8,101 nt of DNA, taken from positions 1 to 8,101 of the forward strand of contig QWOR01000135.1 of the NCBI GenBank assembly GCA_003669575.1, read 5' to 3'. Source of the DNA: Planctomycetota bacterium. GTDB taxonomy: Bacteria; Planctomycetota; Planctomycetia; Planctomycetales; Planctomycetaceae. The notes under the pieces were generated by a model. It did no database searches. It was not told the DNA's origin and saw only the letters and a list, made by a program, of their open reading frames with translations. This document shows positions 1 through 7,000 of this stretch, piece after piece (within the stretch, counting starts at the first letter, position 1; each line of letters begins with the position of its first letter). The position numbers were made by a program, and so were the translations under genes.

Positions 1-954
1 ATTAAGGTCGCCTGGAAGCGTTCTTCGGTGACTCCGGGGTCCGAGATCTGTGCCGATTCCGAATACGTCGTGCTGATCCCACCGCTGCTCAATAAGCTGA
101 TTGTGTTGAGAGCCGCGGATGGATCGAAGGTCGCCGAACGCGAACTGCCTCGGGGGCGGATGGATCGCTTGCGGGCCGATTGGGGGAGACTGTTTTTCGT
201 TCGCCGGGAGGTTCCAGCGGAAGGGGCCAGATCCGCAAAAACGACCTGGGCGATGTATGACCCGGCCCTCGATCGCGATGTCTGGAGCATCACACTGGCC
301 GAGGGCTCACTCTGGGCACCGGTTGATGGTGAGGACATTGCTCTCCTCGAACCGGACGGCACGCTCCATCTGGTCGACGACCAGACTGGTCGCGTGCGAT
401 GGAAGACCAGTCTTCCCGCCCAGCCGCACCCGGTGCAGGAGTTCTCCGTGCATCTGGACGAGGTTCGCATCTACATTCACACCGCCCACAAGAAGCTTGA
501 TAACGAACCCGACATCAGTGAGCCGCCCATGTTCGGGACTCATTCCTCCGTGCGCGTGAATGGGCTGGCGATCGCACTCGACCGGCGGGATGGGACTGTT
601 CAGTGGTCTCGTCCCATGGAGCAGCAGCTGTTCCGGCCTCACCTGCCTGTGGGCAGTGGAGTGCTGGCTTACTCCACCCTCCGCAAGCAGCCGCCCGGGC
701 CGATGGCCGAGGAGTACTCCACCGAGGTTGCGTTCTTCAGTCGTCAGACTGGCGAACCACTGTTCAGCGAAAAATACCCGGGTGCCAGTGGTGGAGAAGC
801 CTGGCGGCTCCTTCCAGACGGATCACTCCAGCTCCAGGTCGGCGGGCGTGAGTTCATGCTCACCTGGAAAGCGGATCCCAACAATAATTCCAAAGCCCCT
901 GAACAGTCCGAACCACAACCCGAGGAACCTCAAGCTCCCATCAAACTCCAGTAG
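1..954 (+). CDS. PQQ-type beta-propeller protein, 3' part (5' end outside window)
   Basis: Frame 1 is open from the first base to the TAG at 952-954, giving 317 residues. The GTG at 28 lies inside this open frame and is probably not the true start. At least four blade-like repeats end in the usual Asp-x-x-(T/D)-G-x-x-x-W/F pattern: near residues 36-50 (DGSKVAERELP), 124-139 (DDQTGRVRWKTSLP), 192-206 (DRRDGTVQWSRPM) and 245-259 (RQTGEPLFSEKY). This is the signature of PQQ-like WD/BamB-type propeller repeats, in which the blade motif is structural and need not bind PQQ. The last 25 or so residues are rich in Pro, Glu and Gln and look disordered. Location is unknown because any signal peptide would lie upstream of the window. 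Such proteins usually act as protein-binding scaffolds or, less often, as quinoprotein dehydrogenases. No catalytic residues can be assigned here, so the specific role is unknown. Confidence 0.85.
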   Translation: MKVAWKRSSVTPGSEICADSEYVVLIPPLLNKLIVLRAADGSKVAERELPRGRMDRLRADWGRLFFVRREVPAEGARSAKTTWAMYDPALDRDVWSITLAEGSLWAPVDGEDIALLEPDGTLHLVDDQTGRVRWKTSLPAQPHPVQEFSVHLDEVRIYIHTAHKKLDNEPDISEPPMFGTHSSVRVNGLAIALDRRDGTVQWSRPMEQQLFRPHLPVGSGVLAYSTLRKQPPGPMAEEYSTEVAFFSRQTGEPLFSEKYPGASGGEAWRLLPDGSLQLQVGGREFMLTWKADPNNNSKAPEQSEPQPEEPQAPIKLQ

Positions 955-1042
955 TTGCTCACTGGAATCCTGCCCGACCTGCCTGCCTCTCACTCGGTGG
1001 TCTGATCTGCCGAGACTTGAATGACACCCTGAATCGCCTGCC

Positions 1043-1047
1043 GGAGA
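1043..1047 (+). promoter_or_regulatory. Ribosome binding site fixing the GTG start at 1055
   Basis: GGAGA lies 7 bases before the GTG at 1055. A nearby GTG at 1051 is in a different frame. This Shine-Dalgarno-like site supports the GTG start of the UbiC-like gene. Confidence 0.55.
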
Positions 1048-1054
1048 CCTGTGC

Positions 1055-1594
1055 GTGAATCCCATCGACGAACTCCACAAACTGTCGTCGTTGTTCCCTG
1101 ACGGAGATCAGCTGTTCGAACGGGTTGAGCACATCCCCGCCTCGACGACACCCGAGCCCTACAAGACGCTGCTGGTTCATGAACACCACATGACGGTCAC
1201 GATGGAAGTGTTCCACAAGTGTGGTGTCGATGTGCAGGTCGTGTACGAAGAGCTGCAGGAACCGCTCTACAATCGCGAAATCCTGCTGACGAAAGTCGGG
1301 TCGGGTGAAGTTGTGCAGTTTGGTCTGGTCCGTTTCAATCTCACGTTTGTCACTCCCGCAGTGAAGTCGGAGATCCTGTCGAAGGAGTTGCCACTGGGGC
1401 GAGTTCTCATCCGCCACAACGTGCTGCGGCACATTGATCTGGGGGCCATCCTCAAGATCACACCGGGGTCCGCACTTCAGAAACACATGCAGCTGCAGGA
1501 TGCCTCCCCGGTCTATGGACGCCTGGCCACGATCTTCTGCAACGGCCATCCCGCGGTTGACCTGCTGGAAGTGGCAGCTCCGGTCAGGAGTTGA
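1055..1594 (+). CDS. UbiC-like chorismate pyruvate-lyase-fold protein
   Basis: This is a 179-residue soluble protein without a signal peptide, close to the roughly 165 residues of E. coli UbiC, which splits chorismate into 4-hydroxybenzoate and pyruvate. Compared with E. coli UbiC from memory, it aligns along most of its length: LLVHEHHMT (39-47) with LLLEDSMT, NREILL (73-78) with LREILL, PLGR (113-116) with PLGR, and LLEVAAP (170-176) with LTELFLP. The three UbiC ligand/catalytic residues Arg76, Leu114 and Glu155 fall on Arg74, Leu114 and Glu172 here. That supports an active chorismate-lyase or related lyase pocket, but the substrate is inferred. The DUF98-type branch of the same fold is an alternative. 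The start is a GTG with GGAGA upstream. The gene has about 100-base gaps on both sides and may be transcribed alone or with the co-directional neighbours. I give no ubiC symbol because overall similarity outside the motifs is low. Confidence 0.78.
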   Translation: MNPIDELHKLSSLFPDGDQLFERVEHIPASTTPEPYKTLLVHEHHMTVTMEVFHKCGVDVQVVYEELQEPLYNREILLTKVGSGEVVQFGLVRFNLTFVTPAVKSEILSKELPLGRVLIRHNVLRHIDLGAILKITPGSALQKHMQLQDASPVYGRLATIFCNGHPAVDLLEVAAPVRS

Positions 1595-1696
1595 GTCCCG
1601 CTTCTGATCGGATCGACATTCTCCCACTCCACGAAGCGTCTGACGGGTGAGCCTGGTTGGATGCTTCAGTCTTGTCCTCGCGACGAACATTCACTC

Positions 1697-2449
1697 ATGA
1701 CTGACATTCTCTATTTCGGTGACACGACCCTCACGACCGCAGCGGCTTATCTCGCGGGTGTGTTGCACAAGAGTGGGTGGAGTTATCACTACACGCCCAG
1801 TAATTTGGCGGCGGACGCCTCGCTGTTTCAGAGTCCGGCCCGCGTCTACATCCTCAGTGACTATATTTCGGGCCAGCTTTCGCGACCGTTGCAGAGGGAG
1901 CTGGTCGAGCATGTGGCTGCGGGGTCGGGGCTGCTGATGATCGGTGGATGGGAGTCGTATCACGGCATGGGCGGTGACTGGGACGGGACTCCCGTGGCGG
2001 AAATCCTGCCCGTCGAGATCGGCCCGGTGGATGATCGCACGAACTGCGACCACCCCGCATTTGTGCAGGCGATCGACGAGTCGCACCCGATTACTCGCGG
2101 TCTTCCGTGGGGCACTCGTCCTCCGCTCATCGGTGGATACAACCGCATCAAAGCTCGCCCAGGTGCCACTCAGTTGTTACAGGTCGCCCGGTTCTCGGCG
2201 ACTCGAACCGGGGATTCTTACTCACTGACTCCGGGACCGACCGATCCGCTGCTGCTGACCTCAACCCACGGGCGAGGTCGCGTCGCGGCACTCACGACCG
2301 ACGTGGCCCCGCACTGGGTGGGCCCGTGGGTCGATTGGGGGCCAGAGCGAGTGAAAGCCCAAGGCCCGGGGGCTGGCGAAGTCGAAGTCGGCAATCTGTA
2401 CGCTCAGTTCCTCCAGCAGCTGGTCGGTTGGACTGGAGGCTGGTTATGA
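1697..2449 (+). CDS. GATase1-like protein (PF07090-type, class I glutamine amidotransferase fold)
   Basis: From the ATG at 1697 the product has 250 residues and begins MTDILYFGDTT, which fits a first beta strand. An earlier in-frame ATG at 1661 would add 12 residues with no obvious fold role, so 1697 is preferred although neither start has a strong ribosome site. The order of motifs matches the flavodoxin-like GATase1 fold: strand plus GDTTLTTAAAYLAGVL (1-23), YILSDY (51-56), GLLMIGGWESYHG (78-90), HPITRGLPWG (130-139) and LLTSTHGRGRVAALTTDVAPHW (187-208). The usual GxCxG nucleophile elbow is not present: the equivalent GGWESYHG has no cysteine, and the only Cys is Cys117 in a loop-like stretch. 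The protein therefore probably does not hydrolyse glutamine and may be a binding or structural relative. It is soluble, with no signal peptide. Its stop codon overlaps the start of a short ORF leading into the transporter gene, suggesting co-expression with that gene. Its function is unknown. Confidence 0.82.
   Translation: MTDILYFGDTTLTTAAAYLAGVLHKSGWSYHYTPSNLAADASLFQSPARVYILSDYISGQLSRPLQRELVEHVAAGSGLLMIGGWESYHGMGGDWDGTPVAEILPVEIGPVDDRTNCDHPAFVQAIDESHPITRGLPWGTRPPLIGGYNRIKARPGATQLLQVARFSATRTGDSYSLTPGPTDPLLLTSTHGRGRVAALTTDVAPHWVGPWVDWGPERVKAQGPGAGEVEVGNLYAQFLQQLVGWTGGWL
2435..2439 (+). promoter_or_regulatory. Strong Shine-Dalgarno site before the bridging ORF
   Basis: GGAGG sits 6 bases before the ATG at 2446, inside the last codons of the GATase-like gene. 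This is the best Shine-Dalgarno match I noticed in the window, and neither neighbouring full-length gene uses it directly. It could also be chance, because the bases encode Gly residues of the upstream protein. Confidence 0.4.
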
Positions 2450-2520
2450 CATGGCGACCCGTTGTCAGGAAGCAGCCCGTGAATGGCGGCTCTCTCCATC
2501 AAGTTGAAGTCGCAGCATGA
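2446..2520 (+). CDS. Possible 24-codon bridging ORF coupling two genes
   Basis: An ATG at 2446 opens a frame of 24 codons (MTWRPVVRKQPV at its start, QVEVAA at its end) that stops at the TGA at 2518-2520. Its ATG overlaps the TGA stop of the GATase-like gene (2447-2449), and its own stop overlaps the ATG of the transporter gene at 2517-2519. A GGAGG lies 6 bases upstream. The transporter start itself has only a weak upstream site. The layout fits translational coupling, with ribosomes passed through a short peptide to the transporter start. The peptide has no recognisable domain; it is basic at the front. It could equally be noncoding spacer that happens to be open. Transfer of the ribosome is inferred from geometry alone. 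Confidence 0.3.
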   Translation: MTWRPVVRKQPVNGGSLHQVEVAA

Positions 2521-3845
2521 TGGCAGACCAGCTCATCTCGAGACTGCGATCTCGCTGGCAGACGATCAATGGTCCGCTCAGTACGCGCGACCTGTGGGCG
2601 ACACTCTGGAGTTCGCTTGGCCTTGGGCTGCTGTTGTTCAGTTACTTCCTCGTGCGACCGATTCGCGAGTTGCATGGCAGCCGTCTTGGCCCGGCGGGCT
2701 TAAGTCGGCTGTTCCTGATGACGTTTGTGGCTCTGCTGGTGATCACGCCGTTGTGGGGAATGCTGGTTCGCTTCTGTTCCAAGCGTTTCCTGCCGGTCGC
2801 CCTGATGACCGTCATCGCGGGCTCGCTCGTCGGGTTCGCCCAGCTGCTCCGCAATCCAGATTCGCCAGTGTGGGTGTCAACATCATTTTTCGTCTGGGTC
2901 AGCGTATTTAACTACATGATGGTGTCGCTCTACTGGAGTGTGATGGTCGATACGTTTACTCCCGAGTCTGGCCGTCGAACCTTCGGCATCATCGCAGCGG
3001 GAGGCTCAGCGGGTGCGATGCTCGGTCCGCTTGCCGCGAGCGTTCTGGCCACCCGCATGTCTTCTTCGTCGACGCTGCTACTGGCTGCGGGGCTGTTTGT
3101 CGTGGTGCCGGTGTTTTTGTTCTTCGTTCCGCGACTTCCAACGACCCAAGAAGCGACCGTGGCGAATGCCCGTCGGGAGCAAGACTCCATTATCTCGGGT
3201 CTCATCGAGACTGTGAACACGCCCTATCTGCTCGGCATCGCGGGTTACATGCTGATCGGAAGTCTGCTCGGATCACTGCTCTATGTGCACCAGTCGGGGG
3301 CCATTCAGAGAGCGATTCCGGATGAGGATCTGCGTCGCAGCTTCTTTGCCAACACTGATCTGGCGGCGAACATTCTGACGCTGGTGTTTGAACTGGTCGT
3401 CGCAGCACCTCTGCTGAGTTATGGCGGGCTTCGCTGGCCATTGCTGCTCCTGCCTCTCATTGGTGTGCTGGCGGCTCCGTTGCTGACGGTCTGGCCGTCG
3501 ATCTACGCAATTGCAGCTGTGCTCGTGGTGCGACGAGCTACGGAGTACGGTCTGGCCAAACCGGCCCGTGAATTGCTGTTTACGGTGGTGACACAATCCC
3601 AGAAGTACAAGGCGAAGAACTTCATCGACAGCGTCGTGGCCCGCGCAGGGGATTCGATCGGCAGCTCGGTCAGCCACCTGGTTGTCACACAGAAATGGCC
3701 CCCCCTGGTGGCGCTGTGGATCGGTGTCCCTGTGTCACTGCTCTTTGCTGGTATCGGTGTCTGGCTGGCCCGCGAACAAAATATACGCACCACCCGCCAG
3801 TCCAGCTCCGCCTCCGCAAATTCTGAATCTGTGGAAATCCTTTAA
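2517..3845 (+). CDS. NTP/NDP-exchanger-like (Npt1/Npt2, ATP:ADP antiporter type) MFS membrane transporter
   Basis: The 442-residue product is strongly hydrophobic, with about 11-12 likely membrane helices between residues 28 and 417. The first helix carries YFLVRPIRELHG (43-54), resembling the YY-LRP-R motif of ATP/ADP-antiporter-like proteins. A second family hallmark is the stretch at 341-383, including EYGLAKPARELLFTVV, KYKAKNFIDS and RAGDSIGS. The family belongs to the MFS fold and in intracellular bacteria exchanges ATP for ADP. In free-living bacteria the substrate is mostly unknown, so nucleotide exchange here is only a family-level guess. The start is the first of two adjacent ATG codons (2517, 2520), since an in-frame TGA lies at 2505-2507. 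The gene follows the GATase-like gene after 67 bases and may be coupled to it. Its hydrophilic C-terminus (residues 421-442) is Ser-rich, and its last codons lie in a repeat that continues into the downstream gap. Confidence 0.8.
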   Translation: MMADQLISRLRSRWQTINGPLSTRDLWATLWSSLGLGLLLFSYFLVRPIRELHGSRLGPAGLSRLFLMTFVALLVITPLWGMLVRFCSKRFLPVALMTVIAGSLVGFAQLLRNPDSPVWVSTSFFVWVSVFNYMMVSLYWSVMVDTFTPESGRRTFGIIAAGGSAGAMLGPLAASVLATRMSSSSTLLLAAGLFVVVPVFLFFVPRLPTTQEATVANARREQDSIISGLIETVNTPYLLGIAGYMLIGSLLGSLLYVHQSGAIQRAIPDEDLRRSFFANTDLAANILTLVFELVVAAPLLSYGGLRWPLLLLPLIGVLAAPLLTVWPSIYAIAAVLVVRRATEYGLAKPARELLFTVVTQSQKYKAKNFIDSVVARAGDSIGSSVSHLVVTQKWPPLVALWIGVPVSLLFAGIGVWLAREQNIRTTRQSSSASANSESVEIL

Positions 3846-3935
3846 ATCTGTGGATCGAAATGCTTCTCGTTGCAGAAGGGCGTTCCGGATACCTGAAGAG
3901 AATGTGATCCACAGATTACGCGGATCTCACAGATC
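3826..3935 (+). repeat. CACAGAT/ATCTGTG repeat cluster with inverted arms
   Basis: AATCTGTGGA occurs at 3826-3835 inside the final codons of the transporter gene and again at 3845-3854 just after its stop. The copy at 3845-3856 (AATCTGTGGATC) is exactly complementary to 3906-3917 (GATCCACAGATT), giving 12-base arms around a 49-base loop. A further copy, GATCTCACAGATC at 3923-3935, is itself a perfect 5-base hairpin with a 3-base loop. From memory, intergenic elements built on this unit recur in several bacterial groups, planctomycetes included; this was not searched. The arms could form a stem in the transporter mRNA, but no U-tract follows, so I do not call it an intrinsic terminator. Confidence 0.6.
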
Positions 3936-3998
3936 AGGGCAGGGGATGTCCAGTAGTTACGCTGCGTGGCAGATCGCTCCGTCACCTGTCCGAGCAGT

Positions 3999-4028
3999 TT
4001 GACGGGTCGGCGGAGTTAGCGGTATGCT
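3999..4028 (+). promoter_or_regulatory. Sigma-70-like promoter for the large TPR gene
   Basis: TTGACG at 3999-4004 matches the -35 consensus at five of six bases. TATGCT at 4023-4028 matches the -10 at four of six, with an 18-base spacer. Transcription would begin near 4035, about 27 bases before the earliest start codon of the gene. No operator was recognised. This fits the TPR gene beginning a new transcription unit after the transporter gene. Confidence 0.45.
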
Positions 4029-4049
4029 CGCGATCCGGGAACTCTGTAC

Positions 4050-4054
4050 GGTGA
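4050..4054 (+). promoter_or_regulatory. Possible ribosome binding site favouring the TTG start at 4062
   Basis: GGTGA lies 7 bases before the TTG at 4062. It is the best-placed site among the candidate starts. The ATG at 4095 has only a short GAGA 8 bases upstream. Confidence 0.3.
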
Positions 4055-4061
4055 ATGTGTC

Positions 4062-7000
4062 TTGATACCAGCGAATTCCCTTGAGACCAATGACATGCGG
4101 ACGGGTGATTCAGGGATGATTGATCACTGCCATCGGGGCGATTCGCGACAGCGTTCCGCGTGGCCCCACGGATTACCGCGACCACTCTGCAGGTACTGCT
4201 GGCGAGTGATGGTCAGCGTCATCAGCTTCTGCACGCTTTCGCTGGTGACCTTTGCTGCAGAGCCGATCCTGCCGTTCATTGAGGGGCTCAGGGATCGCGG
4301 TTTTTACGACATCACACTGGTCTACCTCGACAAGCTCGAACAACGCAGCGACCTGCCCACTGAAATCAAAGAACGAATCCCCTATGAGCGAGCCCAGACA
4401 CTGCTCGCGAGCGTGCGTGAGCTGAGCAGTGTCGATGCTCAGCGACAGCAGCTCGATGCGGCGGAAGCGGCGTTCGAACAGTTTGCGAAAGCGTCCCCGG
4501 GGAATCCGCTCGCCGCCACGGCGAATACATGGCGAGGTCGAATCCTGTTCGAAAAGGCTCGCGTTGAGATCTTTGAGTGCGACGATCCCGCTAACCAGAC
4601 GAAACGTAAGGACTACCAGGCCAAGGCCCGCCGCCTGCTCAACGAAGCCCGCCGCCTCTTCGAACAAGCAGCCGCCCAGAACAAGAAGGCACTGGACGAG
4701 TTCCCCGCTTTCATACCGGAAGCCGAAGAAGAAAAGCACGCCGCCCGGACGAAGGTCGAGAACACCTACATCGAAGTCGTGTTCGAGATGGGGCGGTGTA
4801 CTTACTGGGAGGCCCGCACCTATGACAAAGGCTCGAAGGATGCCAAATCGGCCTTGCAGAAGGCCTCGGCGGAATTCACAGACATGTACGAACGCACCCG
4901 CAACAATGCCGGGGGCAAGTTCGCCCGATTGTGGCAGGGGAAGTGTTTTGAGGAACTCGACCAGATCACCCAGGCACTCGGCGTCTACGAAGACCTGTTG
5001 ACGCTGACGCCCGACACTGCCGTCAAAGCGACGCTATACGACCTCTCACTCCGATTCAAACTGATCTGTCTGAACCACGAGCAAAAGAAGGATTACCCGC
5101 TGGTGGTCACTCTCGCCGAGGAATGGCTCGGTTTGTACAGGGATCGGGCGAGAACGGAGGCGGGATACGGCATCGAGTGGGAGCTGTGCCGGGCACTCGA
5201 AAAGCTCGGAACCGATAGCTCGAAGTCGGAAAGCGAACGCAGCCAGGCCCTCAACAAGGCCCTGACTCACGCCCGCTCGCTCAGTCGGACTTCCGGTGAG
5301 TTCAAGGCTCCCAGCCAGGCATTGGTGCAGCGGCTGTTGCGATCACTCAATCGCAGCTCCGACGAACCGACCGACTTCGAGTCAGCCTATGGCATGGCGA
5401 CCAAGCTGGCCGAGGACATCGAGCAACTGCGCCAGCAGATCGTCGCCGCTCAACAGGACGGCCAACTCGCCGAAGCGAAGTCCAAGCAGGCCACGCTGAT
5501 CTCCAGTGCGGGACAGATGGCCAAGCTGTGCGACTATGCCTTGCGAAAAGCCAAGCCGACCACCGAATCGGCCGACCTGCATCGGGCGAGCGTGCTGCTG
5601 GCTTATGGCTATCTGTTGGAGGAGAAGTATCTGGAAGCCGCTGCGGTCGGCGAATTCACGATGCGCAACTTTGCGGAGAAGAGCCCGGACAATGCCAAGA
5701 ATGGTGGCCTGCTCGCCATGTCCGCGTTCAATAATGCGTACAAGAAAGCCGAGAAGGGCAATCGCGAATTCGAAGCCCGCAAGCTGATCGAGATCGCCAC
5801 TCGGATGGATAAACAGTTCCCTGACTCGGATCAGGCCAACGAAGCCCGCATCGCAGCAGCTGTGGTCTTCTGGGACGAGCGCAAGCTCGATTCTGCGGCG
5901 CAGTGGTGGGACAAGGTTCCCGCTGGAACTGCTCACTACGCGGGAGCCCAACTCAGCGCGGGGCAGGCCTATTGGGGACAATACACGACCAGTCTGAACC
6001 TGCCTGAAGAAAAACGTCCGACTAAAGAACAGTTCACTGCATGGCGCGAGCAGGCCGTTAAGCATCTGGAGGCAGGCATTGCCGAGCGGATGCAGACGAC
6101 ACCGGAAGACTCAGCCGCCCCCGACGATCTGGTTCGCGGAAAAATCACTCTGGCCCAGATTCGTAACCTCGATGGGGTCTATCACACGGAGGGGACCAAA
6201 ACCGGAGCGATCGAGCTGCTGACCAAGGGGCCGCACTCAGTCGTTGATGCGATTGCTGTCCCCGCAGGGACCGACCGTCCCCAAACGCCCGGCAACCCCA
6301 AGAGCCGGGCGATTGCCAGCTTTGCCTATCAGCAACTGCTCAAGGCCCAGATCGGGGCTAAGGATCTTGATGCGGCCCGGGAGGCTCGCATCCAACTGGA
6401 AAATGTGGCTGGGTCTGAAGACGCCGAAGCACTCACACAGGTCTTCGTGGAGTTCGGTCAGGAACTGGAGAAGGAACTTGCCCAATTGAAGGCTGCGGGC
6501 AATGAGGATCGCGCCGAAGAGGTTCGAGACGGGTTCGAGACATTCCTCGATGACTTGTTCAAACGCGAGGATGGCCAGAGTTTCTCTTCGCTGTTCTGGA
6601 TTGCAGAGACATTTACCAGCCTGGCGGAAAGCACGAGCGAGGACCGCGATCGGGCGCAATCTCTCTTTGCCAGTGCGGGCGAGGCCTATCAGAAAATTGT
6701 CGAGAAGGCCAAAGCCGACCCTGCCTTTGCCCAGCCCGACCAGTTGCTCTACAGCCAGATGCGTCTGGTGAACTGCAAACAGCTGCAGGGAGCGTTCGTC
6801 GAAGGGGAACGCTTACTGCACGAATTGCTCAAGGACAAGAAGGCTGCGGAATCACCGAATGCTCAGTTCACAGCTGCGAGCTTGTACCAGGCGTGGGGAG
6901 CCAGTTCGGAGCCCGATGCGTGGAAGAAGTACCAGATTGCGGTCCAGGGCTCGAAGACTCCTGTCGTGATCTGGGGCTGGGCCTACACCGCACAGAGATT

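Noticed and set aside
959..1690. A 243-codon open frame on the - strand across the whole UbiC-like gene
   Set aside because: The + strand product matches UbiC motifs and catalytic residues, while the - strand translation has no recognisable domain and reads as an antisense shadow.
2483..2911. A 142-codon + strand frame overlapping the start of the transporter gene
   Set aside because: The overlapping frame at 2517-3845 carries the transporter family motifs and membrane helices, while this one has no hydrophobic pattern of its own.
3845..3917. Intrinsic terminator after the transporter gene
   Set aside because: The 12-base arms are separated by 49 bases and no run of T follows, so it does not meet the usual stem plus U-tract form.
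4055..4084. A 9-codon ORF just after the predicted promoter, possible leader peptide
   Set aside because: It has no ribosome site at a workable distance and no codon bias or attenuator-like stems, so chance is the better explanation.
5382..6065. A 227-codon open frame on the - strand inside the large TPR gene
   Set aside because: It lies wholly within a well-supported helical-repeat gene and shows no family features; such shadows are common in GC-rich coding DNA.
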